A stretch of DNA of 5,584 nucleotides from Candidatus Gorgonimonas leptogorgiae (GTDB lineage: Bacteria; Pseudomonadota; Gammaproteobacteria; Pseudomonadales; Endozoicomonadaceae): the NCBI GenBank assembly GCA_929200515.1, contig CAKNAD010000193.1, forward strand, positions 1 to 5,584. The letters are read 5' to 3'. This document shows positions 1 through 5,584 of this stretch, piece after piece. Positions within the stretch are counted from its first letter, which is position 1. Every line of letters begins with the position of its first letter. The notes under the pieces were generated by a model that saw nothing but the letters and a program-made list of their open reading frames with translations, did no database searches and had not been told where the DNA came from. A program made the translations under genes and the position numbers.

Positions 1-1466
1 TCATTCACTAAATTTTTATACTCTTTTTCTAGTATATCGAGCCATTTCATTATGTTATCTTTTATTTCTATATTCTTTGCAGGCGTCTCGCTATTTTTAA
101 TAGATAAATCTATCCATTTTGCTATCTGTATCGTACTATTTATTGATAATTTACCAAATATTTCTATAAAGCCATTATTTATAAAAGTACTAAACCAAGA
201 ACCCATATCAGTAGTAGGTATCTTATGTTTTATGAATAATTCTTTTATTTGTTGCATTGTATTATTAATTTCTTGACCATAGAATTTCTTATGTGCATTT
301 ACGGCTTTATTCCTTTGTAATTCTATTTTTATATTGCTATAAATATTGGATGCTCGTACTAATTTAATAGATAATTTAGAAAACTCACTAGCAAAAACCA
401 TTCTATTATCAGACAAAAGAGTATTGTGAATACCTTTAAAAAGAGGGTTGTCTATATGTTTATAATAAAGATCTACCCCTAAAGATAGATTTCGTATGCT
501 TTTTTCAAAATCTTCACGATATAGATAGTCATTAGAAGTCGTACCAACCAATTCTAGAAAATTACAAATTAAATCTTGATCGGTTATCAGCTTACCATAG
601 TCCATACAGGAGTTGTCTAAAAATAATTTCATAATAGCAGTAATCGAAGTCAAGCCACAAGTTGTGTAACGCATGTTGTTAGCTAGATTATCTGGTTTAA
701 AAGAACTTGATAGTTTTTCATATTTTGTTAGTATATCTGTAAAATTAAGACTATCAATTTTTTCGCGATCCATAATATTTTTACTAAACATAGCGCTGAG
801 CAAACTAAAGCAACTTCCAGATTTTTGCTCTATAAGCTGATCTATAATAAGTAGTTCATTGCTATTATCATTCATTATAGAATAACAGTTGTATAATAGT
901 TCTTGAGTGGTATCTAACAGTCGATCTTCTAATATGTTTCTTCCGTTATCGTATTTCTTACCGTATTTATATGGTTTATCGGGGTTGTGTTTATTCCATG
1001 TTGCTACTATTTCTTGTTTTATAGCAATTAAGTTAACAATAAGTTCTTTTATTCTATCTTTCTGTTTTTCTATAGTACTTATATCACTTAAGATTAATAG
1101 GGCAATCTCTTCGTGAAGTTGAGATAATCTTATATAAAGTTGATCTAATTCAGGGTGTATACAACCTGTAGTTGGTATTTTGGGAAACGATGGATAAGAT
1201 GAACCATCTACATTGTTTTCATTCTCAAACACATTAGGTATAATTGTCGTTCTTGTTTTAAATGCATTAATAGAAATGTAAGAGGATTTTTTCACCACTT
1301 TTCTATTAGATAAATCTGTATAGCTACTAAGTTCTTGTGATGTTATGGGTTCGCATTCAGTAAATTTTGTTAGTTTTTTAGGTTTTGTAGAAACTTGTTG
1401 TGCACCTGAAGGTTTAGTTGTTTTTAGTAAATTAGCTGAAGTTGCTCTATCCAATTGTTTATCCAT
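1..1466 (-). CDS. Large helical protein, paralogue of the 1773-4718 gene; 5' part only (gene A)
   Basis: Reading the minus strand from the ATG at 1466-1464 gives 488 uninterrupted codons to the left edge, with no stop, so the 3' part lies outside the window. The start is fixed by an AAGGAG ribosome site six bases upstream. The product aligns along its whole length with the complete protein at 1773-4718, roughly 40-50% identical by eye. Shared blocks include VFENE (79-83), LSQLH (114-118), WNKHNP (157-162), PYKYG (165-169), LIEQKS (211-216), PLFKGIH (341-347), IPTTD (416-420) and KNIEIKDNI (464-472). No signal peptide or clear membrane segment is visible. The first 60 residues are polar and lysine-rich (TKPKKLTK at 27-34), and the rest looks alpha-helical. 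By comparison with the paralogue about 490 more residues are expected. I recognise no catalytic motif, and the function is unknown. It is divergent from a truncated U-box gene start at 1746. Confidence 0.9.
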   Translation of the reverse strand, partial: MDKQLDRATSANLLKTTKPSGAQQVSTKPKKLTKFTECEPITSQELSSYTDLSNRKVVKKSSYISINAFKTRTTIIPNVFENENNVDGSSYPSFPKIPTTGCIHPELDQLYIRLSQLHEEIALLILSDISTIEKQKDRIKELIVNLIAIKQEIVATWNKHNPDKPYKYGKKYDNGRNILEDRLLDTTQELLYNCYSIMNDNSNELLIIDQLIEQKSGSCFSLLSAMFSKNIMDREKIDSLNFTDILTKYEKLSSSFKPDNLANNMRYTTCGLTSITAIMKLFLDNSCMDYGKLITDQDLICNFLELVGTTSNDYLYREDFEKSIRNLSLGVDLYYKHIDNPLFKGIHNTLLSDNRMVFASEFSKLSIKLVRASNIYSNIKIELQRNKAVNAHKKFYGQEINNTMQQIKELFIKHKIPTTDMGSWFSTFINNGFIEIFGKLSINSTIQIAKWIDLSIKNSETPAKNIEIKDNIMKWLDILEKEYKNLVN

Positions 1467-1472
1467 ATTTTA

Positions 1473-1478
1473 CTCCTT
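1473..1478 (-). promoter_or_regulatory. Ribosome binding site of gene A
   Basis: The minus strand reads AAGGAG here, followed by a six-base spacer (TAAAAT) and the ATG at 1466. This near-perfect Shine-Dalgarno sequence decides the start of the partial gene and argues that it is, or recently was, expressed. Strong Shine-Dalgarno use also argues against a Bacteroidetes symbiont, where such sites are typically weak. Confidence 0.75.
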
Positions 1479-1498
1479 TAATAATATTTCTAACCATG

Positions 1499-1527
1499 TA
1501 TATATTGAAAATATTGGTTTTCAGCAA
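1499..1527 (-). promoter_or_regulatory. Candidate promoter of gene A
   Basis: On the minus strand TTGCTG (1527-1522) and TATATA (1504-1499) are separated by exactly 17 bases, a sigma-70-like arrangement. It would put transcription start near 1492, about 26 bases before the start codon. Neither box is a close consensus match (three of six and four of six), and AT-rich DNA gives such matches readily. The -35 box lies at the edge of the inverted-repeat element at 1522-1652, so if the promoter is real, that element may supply part of it. Confidence 0.3.
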
Positions 1528-1652
1528 GTGATTGTAAGCTTTTAACCTAGGAAGTGTTTTGCAGGTTATACACCTTCTACCTGAAGGTGTATGGTATCGA
1601 AAAAATAAAGTAATACTAACGCAGGATAAAAGCTTAGAAGCCTTGCAATCTG
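1522..1652. repeat. Nested inverted-repeat element (MITE-like or palindromic intergenic element)
   Basis: The two arms TAAGCTTTTAACCT (1535-1548) and AGGATAAAAGCTTA (1623-1636) are reverse complements at 13 of 14 positions. Similarity continues weakly and with gaps out to CAG at 1522 and CTG at 1652. Almost concentric with these arms is a perfect 10-bp hairpin, ATACACCTTC/GAAGGTGTAT (1568-1577 and 1583-1592, five-base loop). The intergenic region is 279 bp here against 171 bp in the duplicate copy upstream of gene B, and the extra 108 bp is about the size of the paired part. No protein is encoded. It could be a small non-autonomous mobile element, a structured RNA or a protein-binding site. 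No target-site duplication was found. Confidence 0.5.
1568..1592. other. Perfect 10-bp inverted repeat (hairpin or operator-like)
   Basis: ATACACCTTC, loop TACCT, GAAGGTGTAT. The two arms are exact reverse complements, and three more wobble pairs are possible outside them in RNA. No T-run follows on either strand, so it is not a convincing intrinsic terminator. It sits about 100 bases upstream of gene A and about 150 bases upstream of the truncated U-box start. It could therefore be an operator as easily as the core of the surrounding palindromic element. It has no counterpart in the other intergenic region at 4719-4889. Confidence 0.55.
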
Positions 1653-1735
1653 GGGCTTTTTAAGACTGTGTTAAACTTAGGGTATGTTATTATATCAAAC
1701 ACAAATTGTATAGCTTATGATTAATAATAACAAAT

Positions 1736-1793
1736 AGGATTTTAAATGAATTTTTCTAACATTTATATTTATCTATGCCACTTTTTTTTCTAA
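1736..1793 (+). pseudogene. Truncated start of a U-box gene copy (ribosome site plus 15-codon stub)
   Basis: AGGA (1736-1739), a six-base spacer and ATG (1746) open a frame reading MNFSNIYIYLCHFFF and then TAA at 1791-1793. The upstream AATAATAAcAAATAGG and the first codons closely match the start of the complete gene at 4890, which begins MKFSNISSYINI. About 23 of the first 30 coding bases agree, and similarity ends at about 1775. From there the sequence is the 3' end of gene B on the other strand. This is best explained as the left-hand duplicate of the U-box gene, cut off at the duplication junction. The start and ribosome site look intact, so a short peptide could still be made, but there is no reason to think it functions. 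Confidence 0.7.
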
Positions 1794-4718
1794 TTTTTTT
1801 ATTACCCTATTAGGATTAATTTCATCAGCTTTGTCGTATAATTTTGCCGCTAATCGGTCATCGCCTCTACGTCCTTGGGCAAAATCATCTAAACTTATTA
1901 AGTGGCCATAAGTAGAAACAGTTGCAGCTAACCTTCTTTTATGCGGGGATATTCCGTAATTATCTGAAGATAATGATAATATTAGCTCTCTAAGATTTTT
2001 AGTTTTAACATCTGGAATATCAGGGCATATTAAACTTATAATTTGACGAATAAGATATTCTGCTTCAGAAGATATATTTGCAAAATCAGCTTCTTGTGCT
2101 TTGCTAGCTCCTTTTATGCTGCTTTCAGAAACATGAAATAATCTCATGTGTTTACCTATTTCTTTTGCGTATTTTTGTTGCAAAAAATGGAAATATGCCA
2201 TATTTTGATACAGCAAAAGAATTGACTCAATATTTTCTCCAGTTGTTCCTTTTTTTATCTTAGCTACTAACATGTTAAAATAATCACATTGAATTAGCTT
2301 TTCTATAAGGTTATATGATTTTTCTAAACTAGCATCGGACATGTGTAATTCTTTAATAAGTCTCCAAAAGTCACGCTTAGAATTTATTTCATCTCTTGTA
2401 GGTGAACTGCTTGTTGCTTCTATTATTGTTACTTTAGTCGTTTTTTTCTTAGGTTTACTAGCTATAGGTTTATAAGCCTGATGCCAATTTATTACTTCCT
2501 CTGTAGTCAATTCCTTAGCTAATTCTTGTGGTTCATTAGCTTTAACGCGATCAGTTATTTTTTTACGAGATTTTTTTTTATTTTTAGCAATGGCTTTAAC
2601 AGTTGGTGAGGTAAGCTCTTGTAGTAATGATTGTTGTTCTTCATTAATTTTACGTAATATATCTGCTTCCGCACTAAAACAATTCAGGTTAATTATAGCA
2701 AGGTCTTGTAATTCAGCTTCAAGACCATCTACTTCTGATAAAATATTACAATAGCTACTTGCTTGATCATATAACCTAGTTGCTTCTAAAAAATCTTCAG
2801 AGTGCATTTTCGCTTTTGCTAAATAAGTTGTAGTTTCTGCTAACAATAAATATGCTTTATTTATTCCTAAATTAGCCAATTCTAAATACAGCTTTTCTGC
2901 TTTGTTAAATAAATACTGTTTTTTATCTAAAGTTAATTTATCATTTTTATCAAGCAAGTACGTAATTATTTGAGCTATTAAATATTTACTACTGTTTACA
3001 TATTTAGTTCTATTTGTTTGCTGAGAAATAAATTCTAACATATCCATATCAGATAATAATTCATCATATGAATCCTTATGAGCAATAGCTAACAAGGCAG
3101 TTCCTAAAAAAGGAGAGCAAGATTGACCTATTTTTGCATGTAAGACTGCTAAATCTTCATTTTTAAACATCAGGGGGCCTGAAAAGGTAAATTCTAAAGA
3201 ACTATTTAGTAAATACTGATAAAATAATTCTAATATTATTTTAGGGCAGCCATCCCATTCTCTTGTATCATTAGCTAAATGTTTATAGTCTTTTTCTAAT
3301 ATATCTAGCCACTTTGTTATATTATCTTTTATTTCTATATTTTTTGGTGATGTTTCACCACTCTTAATAGTGAAGTCTACCCATTTTGCTAAGGCTATAG
3401 TACAATCTACTGATATATACACAAAGATTTCATTAAAGTCGACTTCCATAAAAGTATTATACCAAGAATTAATATCAGTAGTAGGTATGTTATAGCTTAT
3501 GAATAATTCTTCTATTTGTTGCTTAATTTTTTGAATGTATATTGTCTCATATAGATCTGATTTTGTTTTACTCTTAGATAATTTTATTTTTTCTTCGCAA
3601 TTCATAATATTTGCTGTTAATAATTCTTGAATTAAATTAGTAAAATCATTAGCAAAAGCGATGCCTTTATTAGTTAAAAGAGTAGTGTGAATACCTTTAA
3701 AAAGAGGAATATCTATGTTTTTATAATAAAGATCGATCCCTACAGATAGATCTCGTATTCTTGATGTATAATTTTTATTACCTCTATAGTAACAAGAAAA
3801 TATATTAACTATTACTAGAAATTTATCTATCAAATCTTTATCGGTAATAAGCCTATAATAGTCTAAACAGGTTTTATCTAAATACAATTTCATAATGGAA
3901 GCAATTACAGCCATTTGATTATTTTTATATCCATTTTTAAATGAACTATTTTTTTTATAAAACTTTGCTATTTCTGTATATTTTGTTAATATATCTATAA
4001 AATCAATATCATCAGGTTTGTCGTATCTTTTAATATTTTTCATAAATATTGAGGAGAATATACTAAAACATTTGTAAGATTTTTGCTCTATAAGCTGATT
4101 AATAATAATTATTTTATTTGTATAATCATTAATTTTAGAGTAATAAATATATAATTGTGTTTGAATAAAATCTAACATAGCATCTGCAAATCTATTTATT
4201 TCGCTATCTAATTTCCTGCCATATTTATATGGTGTATTAGGGTTGTGTTTATTCCATATTGTTATTATTTTTTGTTTCATAGAAGTTAACTCAATAATTG
4301 CTTCTTTTATTAGATGCTTATGTTCTTCGAAACTATCGGAATTTACTTGTGTTTCTTCTTGAATATACAGGTGAAGTTGTGATAATTCTTTATAAACTTG
4401 CTCTAATTCAAGAGGCATTGCATCATCCCCTACATGTTTTTCTGGAAACTCTAGTTGATATATATTGATTTTACCACCTTCGTTTTCAAACACATAATCT
4501 TTAAGTGCGGTTCTTGTTAGAAATGCTTTCATGGATTTATCGTGGGTATTAATAGATACTTTTCTTGAGCATAAATCTTTATAACTCTTAATTTCCAGTG
4601 ATTTTTCTGTTATAGTAACTCTACTTTTTTTATTTTTTTTAGAAATTGGTTTGCTATTCAAAGAGCTAGTTGTTTCTAGCGTACTAGCTGCATGTACTTC
4701 ATTAGAAGATTTAATCAT
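1773..4718 (-). CDS. Large alpha-helical protein with Sel1/TPR-like hairpins, complete (gene B)
   Basis: A 981-codon frame starts at the ATG at 4718, eight bases after AGG in a weak ribosome site, and ends with TAG at 1775-1773. No signal peptide or membrane segment is apparent. In order: a polar, lysine-rich head (1-60, with KKNKKSR at 27-33); a helical region shared with gene A (about 45-484), with coiled-coil character at 105-158 and the conserved blocks WNKHNP (155-160), PYKYG (163-167), PLFKGIH (338-344) and KNIEIKDNI (459-467); a Sel1/TPR-like helical stretch at about 600-660 (AEKLYLELANLG, then FLEATRLYDQA); a lysine-rich linker at about 700-780 (KNKKKSRKK at 712-720, PKKK at 756-759); and a C-terminal helical part ending in AAKLYDKADEINPN, which resembles a final TPR helix. 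Such folds usually bind other proteins. I recognise no catalytic residues and no named family. A secreted host-interacting protein is an inference from the neighbouring U-box gene and the lysine-rich segments. Confidence 0.93.
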   Translation of the reverse strand: MIKSSNEVHAASTLETTSSLNSKPISKKNKKSRVTITEKSLEIKSYKDLCSRKVSINTHDKSMKAFLTRTALKDYVFENEGGKINIYQLEFPEKHVGDDAMPLELEQVYKELSQLHLYIQEETQVNSDSFEEHKHLIKEAIIELTSMKQKIITIWNKHNPNTPYKYGRKLDSEINRFADAMLDFIQTQLYIYYSKINDYTNKIIIINQLIEQKSYKCFSIFSSIFMKNIKRYDKPDDIDFIDILTKYTEIAKFYKKNSSFKNGYKNNQMAVIASIMKLYLDKTCLDYYRLITDKDLIDKFLVIVNIFSCYYRGNKNYTSRIRDLSVGIDLYYKNIDIPLFKGIHTTLLTNKGIAFANDFTNLIQELLTANIMNCEEKIKLSKSKTKSDLYETIYIQKIKQQIEELFISYNIPTTDINSWYNTFMEVDFNEIFVYISVDCTIALAKWVDFTIKSGETSPKNIEIKDNITKWLDILEKDYKHLANDTREWDGCPKIILELFYQYLLNSSLEFTFSGPLMFKNEDLAVLHAKIGQSCSPFLGTALLAIAHKDSYDELLSDMDMLEFISQQTNRTKYVNSSKYLIAQIITYLLDKNDKLTLDKKQYLFNKAEKLYLELANLGINKAYLLLAETTTYLAKAKMHSEDFLEATRLYDQASSYCNILSEVDGLEAELQDLAIINLNCFSAEADILRKINEEQQSLLQELTSPTVKAIAKNKKKSRKKITDRVKANEPQELAKELTTEEVINWHQAYKPIASKPKKKTTKVTIIEATSSSPTRDEINSKRDFWRLIKELHMSDASLEKSYNLIEKLIQCDYFNMLVAKIKKGTTGENIESILLLYQNMAYFHFLQQKYAKEIGKHMRLFHVSESSIKGASKAQEADFANISSEAEYLIRQIISLICPDIPDVKTKNLRELILSLSSDNYGISPHKRRLAATVSTYGHLISLDDFAQGRRGDDRLAAKLYDKADEINPNRVIKKLEKKVA

Positions 4719-4919
4719 ATTTCATACCTTTAATCATATGTATAATTATGTTTAAATCTAAGATGTATTTTATGACAAATAGTTCATTTTAACGAGGGTA
4801 TTTAAATATTGCATCAATATTATACTATGCTCGATAAAACTTGTATTTTTTGTGGTAAATAAAAATAATAATAATAAATAGGGTTTTAAATGAAATTTTC
4901 TAATATTTCTTCTTATATA
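1776..4919. repeat. Right copy of the diverged tandem duplication
   Basis: This copy contains gene B in full, its 171-bp divergent intergenic region and the first ten or so codons of the complete U-box gene. It aligns with positions 1-1775 wherever both copies are in the window. Part of the intergenic DNA also matches: a GAGGGTAT-type block near 4795 resembles TTAGGGTAT near 1678, and AAATAGG-TTTTAAATG precedes both U-box starts. The boundaries are approximate, to within about ten bases. The duplication is old enough for extensive amino-acid divergence. Confidence 0.75.
4719..4889. promoter_or_regulatory. Divergent intergenic region between gene B and the U-box gene
   Basis: This 171-bp AT-rich region must carry the outward promoters of both genes unless each is read from further away. 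Toward gene B the ribosome site is AAAGGT (4731-4726 on the minus strand). Toward the U-box gene it is AGGG (4880-4883) with a six-base spacer. For the U-box gene a candidate is TTGCAT (4809-4814) with GATAAA 18 bases on (4833-4838). TATACT at 4821 is a better -10 box but has no good partner. Toward gene B, TTGTCA (4778-4773) and CATAAT (4750-4745) are 22 bases apart, too far for a standard promoter. None of these is secure. Blocks near 4787-4800 and 4865-4889 are conserved in the duplicate intergenic region and are the likeliest functional sites. Confidence 0.4.
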
Positions 4920-5507
4920 AATATTCCAACTATAGATGGTATTACTAATTTTGTAACTAATATTGCTAATGATGTAATATTTTGTGGTAGGGCTATAAAG
5001 CAATGCTTGCCTGAAAACATTTTTATTACCTCTGTGGTTGCTAGCTTCAATCAGATTTCTGTTACTCTTATCGCCTGCTATTGTTGCAATATCCCTATAG
5101 ATCCTATATTCAATAACATTAATATATCTATACTAATGGAGTTAGTTGTTTTTTATATGTTTTTTTTAGAGGATTTTATTTTACACAAAGATGTACCTCA
5201 AATTATTATAAAACAATTTAAAGATTACCAACGAGAAAAAAATCTAACTTTAGCAATAAAAAATTTACAGCTTCTTCCAAATAATCATGATTACAATAAA
5301 GCTAAAGAGTGCCCAATAACTTATGATAAACTACCAGAATATGCGACCATTTGTTACGGCAAGACACTTTATGATGCAAACGCTTTATATAAATGGCTTT
5401 TAAAAGGCAATGATATTGATCCAATGACAGCACAAAAAATAACTTGGAGTAAACTATATAAAGTTTCCCCAGCTACAGTTAGAAGTATTCTCAATAGTGA
5501 TTATTAA
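4890..5507 (+). CDS. Membrane-associated U-box protein, candidate E3 ubiquitin ligase
   Basis: A 205-codon frame starts at the ATG at 4890 behind AGGG with a six-base spacer and ends in TAA. Residues 140-184 fit the U-box fold. They run ECPIT (140-144), the CYGKTLYD loop (155-162) where typical U-boxes have a Gly-His-Thr-Tyr pattern, A165-L166-x-x-W169-L170, and D177-P178-M179-T180. The usual Met-x-Asp-Pro-Val element is replaced by LPEYATI, and the loop histidine by Lys158. The isoleucine, tryptophan and proline positions that form the E2-binding face in known U-boxes appear as I143, W169 and P178. U-boxes recruit ubiquitin-charged E2 enzymes and need no zinc. Residues 79-97 are strongly hydrophobic and could span or anchor to a membrane; 44-68 are moderately so. 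There is no cleavable signal peptide. Single U-box effectors are known in intracellular bacteria, but this N-terminal part is not one I recognise. The substrate is unknown. The gene is divergent from gene B. Confidence 0.85.
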   Translation: MKFSNISSYINIPTIDGITNFVTNIANDVIFCGRAIKQCLPENIFITSVVASFNQISVTLIACYCCNIPIDPIFNNINISILMELVVFYMFFLEDFILHKDVPQIIIKQFKDYQREKNLTLAIKNLQLLPNNHDYNKAKECPITYDKLPEYATICYGKTLYDANALYKWLLKGNDIDPMTAQKITWSKLYKVSPATVRSILNSDY

Positions 5508-5537
5508 AAATTAAAACAAACGAAAGATCTAATTCGA

Positions 5538-5582
5538 GGCAAAACACTACAGGAATGCAAGTGCATTTCAAAGTGTTTTAAC
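5538..5582. other. Compound hairpin downstream of the U-box gene
   Basis: AAAACACT (5541-5548) pairs with AGTGTTTT (5572-5579). Inside it, GGAATGCA (5552-5559) pairs with TGCATTTC (5562-5569), allowing one G-T pair, around a very tight turn. The structure begins about 30 bases after the U-box stop codon, so it could be a transcription terminator or a 3' stabilising stem. The trailing T-run is only four bases and lies within the stem, so as an intrinsic terminator it is weak. It shares AGTGTTTTGC (reverse complement of 5539-5548) and GCAAGTG with the inverted-repeat element at 1522-1652, so a dispersed repeat family is an alternative. The window ends here, so its full extent is unknown. Confidence 0.45.
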
Positions 5583-5584
5583 GA

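Larger units (their letters stand above)
1..1775. repeat. Left copy of a diverged tandem duplication (partial)
   Basis: This segment holds the 5' half of gene A, its divergent intergenic region and the first codons of the U-box gene. All three recur in the same order and orientation in the right copy. The offset between matching points is 3267 at the left edge, 3252 at the two large-gene starts and 3144 at the two U-box starts. DNA identity over the first 60 bases of the window is about 80%. The right end is where U-box similarity stops, within or just before the stop codon of gene B. The left end lies outside the window. Confidence 0.8.

Noticed and set aside
1..1466. Gene A as a pseudogene, because it has no stop codon
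   Set aside because: The frame is open over all 488 codons, begins with a strong ribosome site and aligns with gene B without frameshift. The missing end is simply the window edge.
52..1545. Three plus-strand open frames at 52-276, 907-1116 and 1345-1545 (66-74 codons)
   Set aside because: Two lie wholly within and one mostly within the minus-strand coding region of gene A, whose frame is supported by full-length similarity to gene B. They have no convincing ribosome sites and are antisense by-products.
1636..1660. Possible plus-strand intrinsic terminator AGAAGCC ... GGCTTTT
   Set aside because: The stem is seven pairs with a G-T pair and an 11-base loop, and the T-run is mostly inside the stem. 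No plus-strand gene ends upstream of it.
1662..1677. AAGACTGTGTTAAAC, which resembles the end of an IS256-type insertion sequence
   Set aside because: There is no matching inverted end, transposase fragment or target duplication nearby, and the resemblance rests on memory of a short motif.
1467..1745. A tRNA, CRISPR or known riboswitch in the long intergenic region
   Set aside because: No cloverleaf, regularly spaced direct repeats or recognisable aptamer core was seen. The pairing fits a palindromic element instead.
4770..5003. A 77-codon minus-strand frame
   Set aside because: It overlaps the start of the U-box gene and the divergent promoter region, has low-complexity composition and no counterpart in the duplicate copy.

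Overview
The window is very AT-rich (about 25-30% GC by eye). It has Shine-Dalgarno-led genes, lysine/asparagine/isoleucine-rich proteins, and a small protein with a eukaryote-type U-box. This suggests a host-associated, probably intracellular bacterium. A Rickettsiales, Holosporales or Legionellales-type proteobacterium would fit. That is inference from style; no gene here fixes the taxonomy.

Layout. Positions 1-1466 (minus strand) hold the first 488 codons of a large protein (gene A) that runs off the left edge. It has no stop codon in the window, so it is easily overlooked. Positions 1467-1745 are a divergent intergenic region. It contains a candidate promoter and a clean ribosome site for gene A, and a roughly 110-130 bp nested inverted-repeat element. 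At 1746 a start codon with a good ribosome site opens a 15-codon plus-strand stub, whose sequence matches the start of the U-box gene further right. Positions 1773-4718 (minus) are gene B, a complete 981-residue paralogue of gene A. Positions 4719-4889 are the second divergent intergenic region. Positions 4890-5507 (plus) are a 205-residue protein with hydrophobic N-terminal segments and a C-terminal U-box. Positions 5508-5584 hold a compound hairpin.

The main result is that the window is a decayed tandem duplication with a period of about 3.15-3.27 kb. The duplicated unit was the large gene, the divergent promoter region, and the first ten or so codons of the U-box gene. The copy junction lies near 1764-1776, where a truncated U-box start overlaps the stop codon of gene B. 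Protein similarity between A and B runs the full 488 codons visible.

Function. The large proteins are predicted to be mostly alpha-helical. B has Sel1/TPR-like helical hairpins around residues 600-660 and 950-970, a possible coiled coil at 105-158, and lysine-rich linkers. I do not recognise a named family for their conserved N-terminal half. The U-box protein is a candidate E3 ubiquitin ligase. Bacteria generally lack a ubiquitin system, so it would have to act in a host cell. A shared intergenic region would allow the U-box gene and its divergent large gene to be co-regulated. A secreted ligase plus helical-repeat partner module is a reasonable hypothesis, but the sequence does not prove it.
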